A stretch of DNA of 64,000 bases from DASUCS01 sp041166745. Its GTDB lineage: Bacteria; Actinomycetota; Acidimicrobiia; Acidimicrobiales; JACDCH01. The position numbers and the translations under genes were made by a program. A model generated the notes under the pieces. It did not search any database. It saw only the letters and a list, made by a program, of their open reading frames with translations, and had not been told where the DNA came from. The stretch covers positions 1 to 64,000 of the forward strand of contig JBEEGH010000023.1 in the NCBI GenBank assembly GCA_041166745.1. The letters are read 5' to 3'. Positions 1 through 8,671 of this stretch are shown piece by piece. Each line of letters begins with the position of its first letter. Position 1 is the stretch's first letter.

Positions 1-514
1 CGACGAGGCCGGCGACGACCACGTCGTGCTTGTGGGCGTGCTCGACCATGTAGTCCGGCGCCGGCCCGAGAGCGTTGGCGATGAGCCGCGTCTTGCGTCC
101 GAACGCCACGTCCATCAGCGGCTGTGCGCCTTTGTGGGACCACGACAGCAGCCCGCCGGTCGCAGTGACCTTCTCGTCCTCGGGAAGCGGCGGAACGCCG
201 TATCGCTCCATGAGGTCGTTCACGAACTTGCGGTGCTCGTCGGGGATCATCTCGACGAGCTTGTTGCCGCTGAGGCCTCCCTCTTCGCTGCCGATGTACT
301 TCGCCGGCACGAGCACGTCGACGCCGTACGGCTTGTCGCCGACCTCGTTCTCGATCCAGTCGAGTTCCATGTCGAGCATGTCGGGCGTCATCGCAACGGC
401 GCCGAGCACGCCGAGTCCGCCCGCCTTCGACACCGCCGCGACGACGTCGCGGCAGTGACTGAAGGCGAGGATCGGGAACTCGATGCCGAGGAGGTCGCAG
501 ACCGGGGTTCGCAT
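1..514 (-). CDS. Nitronate monooxygenase family protein (3' end cut by window edge)
   Basis: Reads leftward and runs off the window, so only the first 171 codons are seen. The N-terminus (MRTPVCDLLGIEFPI, then AVSKAGGLGVLG) is typical of FMN-dependent nitronate monooxygenases / 2-nitropropane dioxygenases, TIM-barrel enzymes that oxidise alkyl nitronates. The ATG at 514 follows a GGGG tract that could serve as a Shine-Dalgarno. It starts 19 bp after the lon stop on the same strand, so it is probably co-transcribed with lon. The family is broad and the real substrate could differ; the catalytic region lies partly outside the window. Confidence 0.8.
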   Translation of the reverse strand, partial: MRTPVCDLLGIEFPILAFSHCRDVVAAVSKAGGLGVLGAVAMTPDMLDMELDWIENEVGDKPYGVDVLVPAKYIGSEEGGLSGNKLVEMIPDEHRKFVNDLMERYGVPPLPEDEKVTATGGLLSWSHKGAQPLMDVAFGRKTRLIANALGPAPDYMVEHAHKHDVVVAGLV

Positions 515-533
515 AGAACCCCGATTCTGCGTC

Positions 534-2924
534 CTAGACCGCTTCGAGGGCGAGTTCGAAGACCTTGTCGACTTGGTCCACGAGGTGGAAGGTCATGTCT
601 TGCCTCACCTGCTCGGGGACGTCGTCGAGGTCGGCTTCGTTGCGGGCCGGAAGGATGACCGTCTTGAGGCCGGCACGGTGCGCCGCCAGCACCTTCTGCT
701 TGACGCCACCGATCGGCAGCACCCGGCCGGACAGCGTGACCTCGCCGGTCATGCCGACGTCGGAGCGCACGAGGCGTCCGGTGAGCAGCGAGACCAGAGC
801 GGTCGTCATCGTGATGCCGGCCGAGGGTCCGTCCTTGGGCACCGCCCCTGCGGGGAAGTGCACGTGGAAGCGACGCCCGTCGAGGGAGTCCGGATCGATG
901 CCGAGCTCACTCGAGCGCGAACGCACGTAGGACAGCGCAATCGACGCCGACTCCTTCATGACGTCGCCGAGCTGCCCCGTGACCGTGAGGCCCGGATCCT
1001 TCGCACCGTCCATCGAGCTGGCCTCGACGAACAACACATCTCCACCCGCACCCGTCACGGCGAGACCGGTGGCGACACCGGGAACCGCGGTGCGATCGGC
1101 GACTTCGGCGAAGAAGCGAGCCCGTCCGAGATGCGTGCGCAGATCGGAACGATCGACGTCGATCGGCGTCACTGCTCCGCCCGCGACTTGCGTCGCGACC
1201 TTGCGCAGCACCTTTCCAAGCTCGCGCTCGAGGTTTCGAACGCCCGCCTCACGGGTGTAGTCCGCGACGATGCCGTGCAGCGCGTCGTCCGTGACGGCAA
1301 CCTCGTCCTCGCGCAGCCCGTTGTGCTGTACCTGGCGACCGATGAGATGACCGCGCGCGATGGCGACCTTCTCGTCCTCGGTGTAGCCGTCGAGGCGCAC
1401 GATCTCCATGCGGTCGAGCAGCGGTCCGGGGATCGTCTCGATCACGTTGGCCGTCGCGATGAACAGCACGTCCGACAAGTCGAGGTCGACCTCGAGGTAG
1501 TGGTCGCGGAAGCTGTGGTTCTGCGCGGGGTCCAGCACCTCGAGCAGGGCTGACGACGGATCGCCGCGCCAATCACTGCCGACCTTGTCGACTTCGTCGA
1601 GCAGGAAGACCGGGTTCATCGTGCCGGCCTCTTGCATGGCCTTCACGATGCGTCCGGCCTGGGCTCCGACGTAGGTGCGACGGTGGCCGCGGATCTCGGC
1701 CTCGTCGCGGATGCCGCCCAGGGCGACGCGCACGAACTTGCGTCCGAGCGCGCGTGCCACCGAAGCACCGAGCGACGTCTTGCCGACACCGGGAGGGCCG
1801 ACGAGAGCAATTATCGCTCCGGGCTTGCGACCGGAGCTGGGGGCGTCGTCGTCGGTGGCCTCTGCATTGCGGTCCGCACGGAGTTTGCGCACCGCGAGGA
1901 ACTCGACGATGCGTTGCTTCACCTCGTCGAGGCCTGTGTGGTCTTCGTCGAGGATTCGGCGGGCGTCGTCGATGTCGAGGTCGTCGGTGGTGTGCTCACC
2001 CCACGGGATCTCGAAGACGGTGTCGAGCCAACTACGGATCCAGCCGTGCTCCATGTTCTGCGCCGGCGTGCGCTCGAGGCGGCCGATCTCTCGCTCGATC
2101 GCCGTCGAAGCGGCCTCGGAGAGCGCGTGCTTCTCCACGAGCGCGCTGAGCTTGGCGCGATAGTCGTCGACGAGGTCTTCGTCGCCTCCGTCCTCACCGA
2201 GCTCTTTGCGGATCGCGCTCATCTGCTGACGCAGCAGGAACTCGCGCTGGTTCTGCTCGATGCCTTCGCTCACGTCCTTGCGGATCTGCTCGTTGACCTC
2301 GAGCTCGGCGAGGGCCTCCTTGGTCCACTCGAGCACCTTCGCGAGGCGAGCCTCTACGTCGACGGTCTCGAGCAACTCGACCTTGCGCTCGAACGCGAGA
2401 TCTGGCCACCAGCCCGCCAGGTCAGCGAGCTGTGAGGGATCCTTGACGTCGTTGAGCACTTCGGTCAGGCGTCGACCGCCGAGTCGGTCGAACAGTGCGC
2501 CGATGACGGCACGAACATCCGCCGCCAGCTCGATCGCCCGCTCGGAGGGCTCGATCTCCTCGATGGCCTCGGTGTGCACCCACAGGGCCGACGTCGCGCC
2601 GATGACACCCGCACCCACATGGGCGCGCGAGATGGCCCGAACCACGAGGGCGGGGGTGCCCCCTGGGAGGGTGCCTTTGTTCTCGATCTTGGCGACGGTG
2701 CCGACCCGGCCATAGCGACCACCGTCGGGGAAGCGGGGGACGAGCAGCAGCTCGCCCTCGGCATCCGCGGCGGCCTCGGCTGCGGCCTTGGCCTCGTCCG
2801 TCTCGAGGGCGAGGGTGACCACCATCTGGGGCAGCACCACACCGCTCGCGAGCGGCAGGACGGGCAGGGTTGCGAGGTTCAGGCGGTTGCTGTCCGCCTG
2901 GTCAGTGTCGAGCTGGTCAGCCAT
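534..2924 (-). CDS. lon: ATP-dependent Lon protease
   Basis: 796 aa, the normal Lon length. Cytoplasmic AAA+ serine protease that degrades damaged and regulatory proteins. An N-terminal substrate-binding domain occupies about residues 20-210, followed by a helical linker and the AAA+ module with Walker A GPPGVGKT at 376-383 and Walker B LLDEVD at 441-446. The C-terminal protease domain has the catalytic Ser701 in PKDGPSAG and Lys744 in GGVKQK, spaced 43 residues apart as in E. coli Lon. A short polar insertion at about 353-367 precedes Walker A. The ATG is preceded by a good Shine-Dalgarno (TAGGAG), unlike many genes here, so this message has a leader. No clear HspR (HAIR) or CIRCE operator was seen. 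Confidence 0.97.
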   Translation of the reverse strand: MADQLDTDQADSNRLNLATLPVLPLASGVVLPQMVVTLALETDEAKAAAEAAADAEGELLLVPRFPDGGRYGRVGTVAKIENKGTLPGGTPALVVRAISRAHVGAGVIGATSALWVHTEAIEEIEPSERAIELAADVRAVIGALFDRLGGRRLTEVLNDVKDPSQLADLAGWWPDLAFERKVELLETVDVEARLAKVLEWTKEALAELEVNEQIRKDVSEGIEQNQREFLLRQQMSAIRKELGEDGGDEDLVDDYRAKLSALVEKHALSEAASTAIEREIGRLERTPAQNMEHGWIRSWLDTVFEIPWGEHTTDDLDIDDARRILDEDHTGLDEVKQRIVEFLAVRKLRADRNAEATDDDAPSSGRKPGAIIALVGPPGVGKTSLGASVARALGRKFVRVALGGIRDEAEIRGHRRTYVGAQAGRIVKAMQEAGTMNPVFLLDEVDKVGSDWRGDPSSALLEVLDPAQNHSFRDHYLEVDLDLSDVLFIATANVIETIPGPLLDRMEIVRLDGYTEDEKVAIARGHLIGRQVQHNGLREDEVAVTDDALHGIVADYTREAGVRNLERELGKVLRKVATQVAGGAVTPIDVDRSDLRTHLGRARFFAEVADRTAVPGVATGLAVTGAGGDVLFVEASSMDGAKDPGLTVTGQLGDVMKESASIALSYVRSRSSELGIDPDSLDGRRFHVHFPAGAVPKDGPSAGITMTTALVSLLTGRLVRSDVGMTGEVTLSGRVLPIGGVKQKVLAAHRAGLKTVILPARNEADLDDVPEQVRQDMTFHLVDQVDKVFELALEAV

Positions 2925-2970
2925 GTGGGCTCCTAGTCACTATCAGATTGCAAGTGAGGAACCCTATGAG

Positions 2971-3001
2971 GCCACGGGCCATTCCCCACCGCCCGAGTGG
3001 C
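2971..3001. terminator. Weak hairpin between the 124-aa gene and lon
   Basis: GCCACGGGC (2971-2979) can pair with GCCCGAGTGGC (2991-3001), leaving a 2-nt bulge and an 11-nt loop. It lies just after the stop of the leftward 124-aa gene and upstream of lon. There is no T-run, so it is at best a weak or factor-dependent terminator. Confidence 0.3.
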
Positions 3002-3015
3002 AGGCGGCACAAGGG

Positions 3016-3390
3016 CTAGAGGGGCGTGCCCCGCTGCCGGACGCGCCGGAGAACCGCATCCGTGGCCGCGGCCTCGCGACGGAGATCGGCCAGGGCAGCA
3101 GCCACCGCGATGAAGGGCGAACCGTCCGCGGCGAGAAGCAGCTCCTCGGGATCTCCGAGCTGACTCGCGATCGTCCGGATGCGACGTCGGAAGATGGCGA
3201 TGGAGACGGCGATGCCGACCGCCACGACGAGAAGGGGCGCTGCGATGGTCGCCGTCATCGACGCGATCACCAGCGCGGCCCCGGCGAACGTCGTCCCGAT
3301 CCCCTGTGCGGCGCTGCGGGCACGACGGCGGTGCTCGGCCGCCATCTCGGCCCGCGTCTCGACATCGGCGTCGAGATGGTCGGGAAGCAT
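3016..3390 (-). CDS. Small two-helix membrane protein of unknown function
   Basis: 124 aa with the start at ATG 3390; the longer open frame upstream is Arg/Pro-rich and unlikely to be coding. A charged N-terminal stretch (MLPDHLDADVE, many Arg) is followed by two adjacent hydrophobic segments around residues 30-65, then a soluble tail with Leu/Ala-rich helices ending in RQRGTPL. It is probably an integral membrane protein with both termini on the same side. It is divergent from the Gfo/Idh gene and ends 91 bp before lon. I do not recognise a family. Confidence 0.65.
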   Translation of the reverse strand: MLPDHLDADVETRAEMAAEHRRRARSAAQGIGTTFAGAALVIASMTATIAAPLLVVAVGIAVSIAIFRRRIRTIASQLGDPEELLLAADGSPFIAVAAALADLRREAAATDAVLRRVRQRGTPL

Positions 3391-3428
3391 GGGTTGATGA
3401 TGCCGCGGTCGGCCGGCTCGCGTCCGTG

Positions 3429-3434
3429 TACCGT
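3429..3434 (+). promoter_or_regulatory. -10 element TACCGT for the Gfo/Idh gene
   Basis: TANNNT hexamer ending 9 nt before ATG 3444; it would place transcription initiation at or beside the start codon (leaderless). Confidence 0.5.
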
Positions 3435-3443
3435 CCCCCGAAC

Positions 3444-4460
3444 ATGACGCTACGGGTCGGATTTCTGGGCGGCGGCCTGATCGCGACGTACCACTCGAAG
3501 TCGCTGCACGTGTCCAAGGCGGACGTGAGCTGGGCCGGCGTCTTCGACCCTGATCCCGAACGGGCACGCGACTTCGCGCTGGCCAGCGGCTCAACGGTCT
3601 GCGAGACCGAAGAGCAGGTGCTCGAGGGTTGCGATGCGGTGTACGTGTGCACCTGGACCGCCGAGCATCCGCGTCTGGTCGCAGCGGCCGCGATGCGGGG
3701 GTTGCCGGTGTTCTGCGAGAAGCCGCTCGCGATCGACCTGGCCTCGGCGCGCGAGATGACAGAAACGGTCGAACGCGCCGGCGTCGTGAATCAGGTAGGC
3801 CTCGTGCTCCGGCATTCGCCCGCGTTCGGGCTCCTCAAGGCGATTGCCGCCGATCCTTCGAGCGGCCGACCGATGAGCGTGGTGTTCCGCGACGACCAAT
3901 TCATTCCGGTGCAGGGCACGTATCGATCGACCTGGCGCGGCGACGTCACCAAGGCTGGCGCCGGCACCTTGCTCGAACACTCGATCCACGACCTCGACAT
4001 GCTCGAGCATGTGCTCGGCCCGGTGTCGGAGGTGAGCGCCCGCACCGCGGGGTTCCACGAGATTCCGGGCATCGAGGACGTCGCAACGCTCGCGCTTCGC
4101 TTCGAATCGGGAGCGATCGGGACGCTCACGTCGATCTGGCACGACGTGCTCGAACGCCCGAGCCTGCGCCGCGTCGAGTTGTTCTGCGAGAAGGCATACG
4201 CAGTGCTCGAAGGCGACTGGTTCGGCCCGGTGGAATGGACGACGACAGGGAGCGCGCCGGCGAAGCTCGACTTCGCCGATCTCGAGGCGGAAGCGGCGCG
4301 TCGAGGCGCCGCTCTCGGCAACCCCGACGAGCTGTTCATCGACGCCGTAGCGAAGGGTGAGCCGGCGTGGCCGTCGTTCCAGGACGCGCTGCGCGCGCAC
4401 GTCCTCGCTGACGCCGCTTACCGATCCGCCGCCGCCGGAGGCGCGCCAATACTCCTTTAA
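3444..4460 (+). CDS. Gfo/Idh/MocA family NAD(P)-dependent oxidoreductase
   Basis: 338 aa. N-terminal Rossmann motif VGFLGGGLIA at the start of the protein, followed by the diagnostic CEKPLA motif that binds the nicotinamide region, then the C-terminal beta-sheet domain including HSIHDLDMLEH. The family oxidises or reduces sugars, inositols and related cyclic polyols; the substrate cannot be read from the sequence. ATG 3444 is chosen because the dinucleotide-binding motif begins right after it and a TANNNT element lies 9 nt upstream. Its stop codon sits inside the first of two identical palindromes. Convergent with the alcohol dehydrogenase. Confidence 0.88.
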   Translation: MTLRVGFLGGGLIATYHSKSLHVSKADVSWAGVFDPDPERARDFALASGSTVCETEEQVLEGCDAVYVCTWTAEHPRLVAAAAMRGLPVFCEKPLAIDLASAREMTETVERAGVVNQVGLVLRHSPAFGLLKAIAADPSSGRPMSVVFRDDQFIPVQGTYRSTWRGDVTKAGAGTLLEHSIHDLDMLEHVLGPVSEVSARTAGFHEIPGIEDVATLALRFESGAIGTLTSIWHDVLERPSLRRVELFCEKAYAVLEGDWFGPVEWTTTGSAPAKLDFADLEAEAARRGAALGNPDELFIDAVAKGEPAWPSFQDALRAHVLADAAYRSAAAGGAPILL

Positions 4461-4505
4461 GGAGCGAACGCGGCAAATGGCGCCGGGTTTGCTCCTTTAA
4501 GGAGT
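4451..4505. terminator. Paired identical palindromes, probable bidirectional terminator
   Basis: CTCCTTTAAGGAG occurs twice, at 4452-4464 and 4492-4504, exactly 40 bp apart; each copy is a perfect odd palindrome centred on T. With the flanking bases the pair also forms one long inverted repeat (4451-4465 with 4491-4505, one central mismatch), so either two small hairpins or one long stem can form. It lies between two convergent genes, includes the stop codon of the left one, and a TGTTTT tract follows on the + strand. No further copy was seen in the window. Confidence 0.6.
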
Positions 4506-4512
4506 GTTTTGG

Positions 4513-5598
4513 TCAGTCGAAGACGATCACGCTGCGGGCGACGCTGCCGGCTTTCATCGCCTCGAAGCCTTCGTTCACGTCGTTCAGCGAGATGCGTTGC
4601 GACACGAGCTCGTCGAGCTTGAGTCGCCCGTCCATGTACAGATCGATGTAGCGCGGCATGTCGACGCGGAACCGGTTCGAGCCCATGTTCGACCCCTGGA
4701 GCTTCTTCTCGTACAAGAGCTCGAAGCCGGGTATCTCGACGTTCTGACCGAGGGGGATCATGCCGATCACGGTGGCGGTTCCACCGCGGCGCAGCATCGC
4801 GAACGCCTCCTCGGCGGTGGCCTTCAACCCGATGGCTTCGAAGGCGTACTGCACGCCGCCGCCCGTCATCTCCTGCACCTGCTGCACGGCGTTGCCATTT
4901 GACGCGTCGACCAGATCGGTCGCGCCGAATGTCTTCGCGAGCTCGAGCTTCTCGTTGACGCGGTCGACGGCGATGACGCGTGCCGCACCTGCGATGGCCG
5001 CACCTTGGATGCAGTTCAGTCCGATGCCTCCGCATCCGATCACGGCGACCGTCGTGCCGGGCTCGACCTTGGCCGTGTTGAACACCGCACCGACACCAGT
5101 GGTGACGCCGCACCCGATGAGCGCGGCGCGATCGAGTGGCATGTCCTTGCGGATCTTCACGACGGCGTGCTCGTGCACCAGCATCATCTCGGCGAACGAC
5201 GACAGGTCGAAGAACTGCCACATCGTCTCGCCGCCGCGTGTGAGTCGTTGTGAGCTCTCGAGCGGTCGTTGCACTGACTGCTTGTCGTCGCACAGCGACA
5301 GGTGTCCGGTCAGGCAGTACTCGCAGTTGCCGCAGTACACCGACAGGCACGTGATCACGTGGTCGCCGGGCTGGACGTAGGTGACTTGGTCGCCGACCTG
5401 CTCCACGACGCCCGCCGACTCATGGCCCAACACGGCGGGAAGCATCCACGGGTACTTGCCTTCCATGAAGTGAAGGTCGCTGTGGCACAAGCCCGCGGCT
5501 GCGGTGCGGATCAGGATCTCGCGCGGCCCAGGTTTGTCGATCTGTACGTCGTCGATCTCGAGCTTGCCCGGGATCTCGTTGAGCACGGCAGCGCGCAT
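4513..5598 (-). CDS. Zinc-dependent (class III-like) alcohol dehydrogenase
   Basis: 361 aa medium-chain dehydrogenase. Catalytic-zinc ligands are visible at Cys38 (GLCHSD), His59-Glu60 (LGHE) and a later Cys (IGCGVTTG); the structural zinc site is Cys89, Cys92, Cys95, Cys103 in CGNCEYC...C. The Rossmann motif is VIGCGGIG, followed by an acidic residue (AVDR) favouring NAD(H). It should interconvert primary alcohols and aldehydes; mycobacterial relatives include cofactor-linked forms, so NAD need not be freely exchanged. Start ATG 5598 is decided by a strong Shine-Dalgarno AAGGAGG 6 nt upstream and by the conserved N-terminus MRAAVL. Divergent from the nitroreductase gene. Confidence 0.93.
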   Translation of the reverse strand: MRAAVLNEIPGKLEIDDVQIDKPGPREILIRTAAAGLCHSDLHFMEGKYPWMLPAVLGHESAGVVEQVGDQVTYVQPGDHVITCLSVYCGNCEYCLTGHLSLCDDKQSVQRPLESSQRLTRGGETMWQFFDLSSFAEMMLVHEHAVVKIRKDMPLDRAALIGCGVTTGVGAVFNTAKVEPGTTVAVIGCGGIGLNCIQGAAIAGAARVIAVDRVNEKLELAKTFGATDLVDASNGNAVQQVQEMTGGGVQYAFEAIGLKATAEEAFAMLRRGGTATVIGMIPLGQNVEIPGFELLYEKKLQGSNMGSNRFRVDMPRYIDLYMDGRLKLDELVSQRISLNDVNEGFEAMKAGSVARSVIVFD

Positions 5599-5636
5599 GC
5601 TTGGCCTCCTTCGCCGACTGCCAGGATCCTCCCACG

Positions 5637-5642
5637 TAGGGT
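5637..5642 (+). promoter_or_regulatory. -10 element TAGGGT for the nitroreductase gene
   Basis: TANNNT element 6 nt before GTG 5649 and touching TTG 5643. The usual spacing in this window favours GTG 5649 as the start. Confidence 0.45.
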
Positions 5643-5648
5643 TTGGAC

Positions 5649-6356
5649 GTGCCCGACGTACCCGACGTGTCGCTGCTCGAGGGAATCGCCACGACACGGG
5701 CCATTCGGCGGTTCCGACCGGATCCGATCCCCGACGATGATCTCGCTTCGATCCTGTGGCACGCGACGCGGGCGCCGACGGGGTCGAACCGGCAACCGAC
5801 GCGGTTCTTGGTGCTGCGTGACGGCGCCGGCGCGCGTGAAGCGAAGGCGTTGCTCGGCGAGGCATTTCGCTCCGGGTGGCACGAGAAGCGGCGCGACGAC
5901 GGTTACGAGACGGGATCCGGCGGTGATCCGAGCTCGCCGAAAGGACGGATGGCCGCGGCGATGCAGCATTTCGTCGACCACTTCGAGGAGATTCCCGTTG
6001 TCGTGCTCGCGTGTCTGCAGCTCGGCCATTACCGCGCGGACCAGTTGAGTTCTGGCGGCAGCGTGTATCCCGCGTGTCAGAACCTGTTGCTGGCGGCGCG
6101 GGCCCTGGGCTACGGCGGCGTCATGACGATGTGGCACTACTACGTCGAGGCGCAGCTTCGAACCGCGCTGTCGATACCAGACGACGTTGCAATCGCGGCA
6201 ACGATCGCCCTCGGCCGGCCGCAGGGCGGGCACGGTCCGGTACGGCGTCGCCGGCTCGACGAGGTCGTGTACGACGACACGTGGGGACAGTCGGCCGGCT
6301 GGGCCGTCGACCCTCCGGAAGCGCGCTTCGCCGGCGGCCCGCGCCGGTCAGGTTGA
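5649..6356 (+). CDS. Nitroreductase family protein
   Basis: 235 aa FMN-dependent nitroreductase-fold protein. The N-terminal phosphate-contact signature is clear (TRAIRRFRPDPIPDDD) and is followed by the ATRAPTGSNRQPTRF segment that packs on FMN; the C-terminal part has the conserved YGGVMT and LGRPQGG elements. Family members reduce nitro groups, quinones or other electrophiles with NAD(P)H, or carry out dehalogenation or ring fragmentation; the substrate is unknown. GTG 5649 is preferred over TTG 5643 because a TANNNT -10 lies 6 nt upstream. The last nine bases overlap the convergent GGDEF gene. Confidence 0.85.
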   Translation: MPDVPDVSLLEGIATTRAIRRFRPDPIPDDDLASILWHATRAPTGSNRQPTRFLVLRDGAGAREAKALLGEAFRSGWHEKRRDDGYETGSGGDPSSPKGRMAAAMQHFVDHFEEIPVVVLACLQLGHYRADQLSSGGSVYPACQNLLLAARALGYGGVMTMWHYYVEAQLRTALSIPDDVAIAATIALGRPQGGHGPVRRRRLDEVVYDDTWGQSAGWAVDPPEARFAGGPRRSG

Positions 6357-7931
6357 GCCGTACGCCCGCATGCGCGGGAGGCCGGCAGCAGCATGCACGG
6401 GTGACGCGCCGTCGGCGGGTGTCGCGGGGGTCGGATCGCTCGTCACGAGCAGATCGATCTCGTCGGCCGTCAGGGCCATGCCGAGGAACGGTCCTTGCGC
6501 TCGGTCGCAGCCCAAGCGGCGCAACAGTGCGAGCTGTGTCGCGTTCTCGACCTGCGTGGCGACGGTGACGAGTTTCAGGCGGCGAGCCATTTCGACGAGG
6601 TGCTCCACGATCACCGCATCATCGGAGCCTGCGCCGAGACCGGAGATGAGCGCCCGGTCGAGCCACAGCTGATCCAACCGGACCCGCCGGAGGTCAGCGA
6701 GGGTCGAGCCCTCGGCACCGAAAGAGTCGAGCGCGACCTGCACGCCGAGGGTGCGAGCGTGGCGCAGCATCGTCCACGCGTCGGTGATGTCGTCGACGAG
6801 CGAACCGTCGCCAACCGCGAGGCACAGCTGCGTACGTTCGACACCGGTATGGGTGAGCACGGCCGCGACCAGATCCCGGAAGTTGGACTGTGCGAGTTGT
6901 CTGGCGGTGATCGGCACCACGACTTGAAGCGGCGCACGGCTGGGGGCCATCGTCCGCCAGCGGCGCGCCTGGGTGCACGCCTCGCCGAGCGCCCATGTGC
7001 CGATCTCGAGGATCAAGCCGGTCTCCTCCAGGGCGGGCATGAACTCGCGCAGCGGAACGGCGCCGCGCTGCGGGTCTTCCCAATGCAGACACGAGCGCAC
7101 GCCGGCAAGCAGGCCGTCGTGCACCGTGAGGATCGGCTCGTAGCGCAGCTGCATCTCGCCCTTTTCCATAGCGGACCGCAGCCGGGACTCGGCCGTTGCG
7201 CGCGAGAGGCGGGCTCGCATCGACTGGTCGTAGACACAGATCATCCCGGCACCCATGGCCTTTGCCTGGTACATCGCCACGTCGGCGTCGCGCAGCAGAT
7301 CCTCGGCCGTTGACTCGCTCGAGTCACTCAACGCCACACCGATCGATACGGAGATGCGCACCGTGTCGGTGCCGATCTCGAACGGTGCTTCGAGCGCGGT
7401 GATCAGGCGGTTGGCCATGCGCTCGGCCTCGGCCTTGCCGGCCACCGGCTGCACCACGATGAACTCGTCGCCGCCGTAACGCACCGCCGTGGCCTCGCTG
7501 CCGGTGACCTCTTCGATCCGGCGAGCCACCGCGACCATCAATCGGTCGCCGACCTCGTGGCCGTAGGTGTCGTTCACCAGCTTGAAGCGGTCGAGGTCGC
7601 AGAACAGCGTGGCGACGTGAACGGTGGTGTGATCGGCCCGGCGGAGGCCGCGGCTGAGGAGGTCGGGCAGCGCCGCCCGGTTCGGAAGACCGGTCAGTGG
7701 ATCGTGACGCGACAGCCGTGCCAGCTCGCGTCGGGCGCCTCTCGAGCGTTGCTCACGCCGCCGGACGATGACCGCCCACGTGGCCGCTGGTGTGATCAGC
7801 GCGGTGAGCGCGACATTCGCGACAAATGGGTCGGCGTGATCGAACCATCGACCGAGCGCGCCAGCCACACCCAGTGGGGTGGCGACCAGTGCGACGACCG
7901 CAGCGCTCGCCACGGCCGCCAGCACGGCCAA
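6348..7931 (-). CDS. GGDEF diguanylate cyclase with degenerate EAL domain
   Basis: 527 aa. Two N-terminal membrane segments (about 3-24 and 37-56), then a GGDEF domain with intact signature YGGDEF (153-157) and substrate residues CDLDRFKLVND; no RxxD inhibitory site is seen at the usual place before it. The C-terminal third is an EAL-family domain that has lost key residues: the EAL position reads GVRSCLHW, the DDFG motif is DSFG, and AEGVE is ATQVE. It probably makes cyclic di-GMP, with the EAL part acting as a binding or regulatory domain rather than a phosphodiesterase. TTG 7931 is used; GTG 7925 is an alternative, and there is no ATG nearby. Convergent with the nitroreductase. Confidence 0.9.
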   Translation of the reverse strand: MAVLAAVASAAVVALVATPLGVAGALGRWFDHADPFVANVALTALITPAATWAVIVRRREQRSRGARRELARLSRHDPLTGLPNRAALPDLLSRGLRRADHTTVHVATLFCDLDRFKLVNDTYGHEVGDRLMVAVARRIEEVTGSEATAVRYGGDEFIVVQPVAGKAEAERMANRLITALEAPFEIGTDTVRISVSIGVALSDSSESTAEDLLRDADVAMYQAKAMGAGMICVYDQSMRARLSRATAESRLRSAMEKGEMQLRYEPILTVHDGLLAGVRSCLHWEDPQRGAVPLREFMPALEETGLILEIGTWALGEACTQARRWRTMAPSRAPLQVVVPITARQLAQSNFRDLVAAVLTHTGVERTQLCLAVGDGSLVDDITDAWTMLRHARTLGVQVALDSFGAEGSTLADLRRVRLDQLWLDRALISGLGAGSDDAVIVEHLVEMARRLKLVTVATQVENATQLALLRRLGCDRAQGPFLGMALTADEIDLLVTSDPTPATPADGASPVHAAAGLPRMRAYGST

Positions 7932-8017
7932 TGACCCTCGGTCGTCGGCGTCACGCTGGGCAGGTTTGATGCTGTTGTTTCGGCTGTCTGGAGCGCCCTA
8001 TTGAGGGCTATCCGGCG

Positions 8018-8671
8018 CTATCCGCTCAATCGCCCACGCAGGCGGTGCGGGCCGTCGTCGAGACCGGGCAGCGCCCCTTGTAGCGGGATGCCCCGCTCGG
8101 CTACCAGCGAGGAGACGGCGTGCTCGACATCGGTCCAGGTCTCGGCCCGTGGGCCTTCGAGATGGCGGTTGTACGGCGCATCGAACACGACCACCGTGTT
8201 CCCGGCGGTGCGCAGTGCCTCGACCACGTCGGGGCTGTCGTCCACGTAACAGTCGGCCTCGACCTCGGGCTTTCGTCCGAGGAAGCAGATGTCGCGGTAG
8301 GGGATGGCGTGGTGGTCGAGCCACTCGACCGTGTCGCTCACCGCGATGGCATGGCCCCAGTTCACCCAGAGCCGGTGCGTGATGATGCGAATCCAGACTC
8401 CCGCATCGGAGAGGCGCCACAGCGCATCGGCGGCACCCGGCATCACCGGCATCGAGCGGAACATGCGATGGTCGAGGACCGCCAGCCGATGGACGGCGTC
8501 GAAGCCCCCCAGGTCTTCTAGACCCCACTCGGCGAAGTCCCATCCTCGCTGTGAGGGCAAGGTCGACGCATCGACGTCGCGCTCGGCGGCCACCACGTTG
8601 GCGAACGCGGCGGTGTAATCACCGCACACGCCGTCCAGATCGACGCCCAGAACAAACCCGCGGTCGTTCAG
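8018..8671 (-). CDS. HAD-superfamily 5'-nucleotidase-like phosphatase (NT5C type)
   Basis: 217 aa. HAD motif I is GVDLDGVCGDY, motif II lies in RIITHRL and motif III/IV in CYVDDSPDV, the pattern of cytosolic 5'(3')-deoxyribonucleotidase-like proteins. The first conventional start (GTG 8629) lies inside motif I and would remove the nucleophile Asp, so translation must begin upstream. The only credible site is CTG 8671, whose last two bases are shared with the TGA stop of the upstream hydrolase (CTGA overlap), giving MNDRGFVLGVDLDG. CTG initiation is inferred, not proven; CTG 8650 is a second choice. Probably translationally coupled to the hydrolase. Confidence 0.78.
   Translation of the reverse strand: MNDRGFVLGVDLDGVCGDYTAAFANVVAAERDVDASTLPSQRGWDFAEWGLEDLGGFDAVHRLAVLDHRMFRSMPVMPGAADALWRLSDAGVWIRIITHRLWVNWGHAIAVSDTVEWLDHHAIPYRDICFLGRKPEVEADCYVDDSPDVVEALRTAGNTVVVFDAPYNRHLEGPRAETWTDVEHAVSSLVAERGIPLQGALPGLDDGPHRLRGRLSG

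Noticed and set aside
483..1553. Long rightward open frame (356 aa) across the lon gene
   Set aside because: It is antisense to a full-length Lon with intact motifs, is Arg/Asp/Val-rich in the way GC-rich antisense frames are, and has no recognisable domain.
2925..2970. HspR (HAIR), CIRCE or ClgR operator upstream of lon
   Set aside because: TCACT...AGTGA is the only symmetry and it does not match any of these consensus sequences.
7995..8008. GCCCTATTGAGGGC hairpin as terminator of the HAD gene
   Set aside because: Only a 5-bp stem with a 4-nt loop and no T-run; probably chance in a GC-rich gap.
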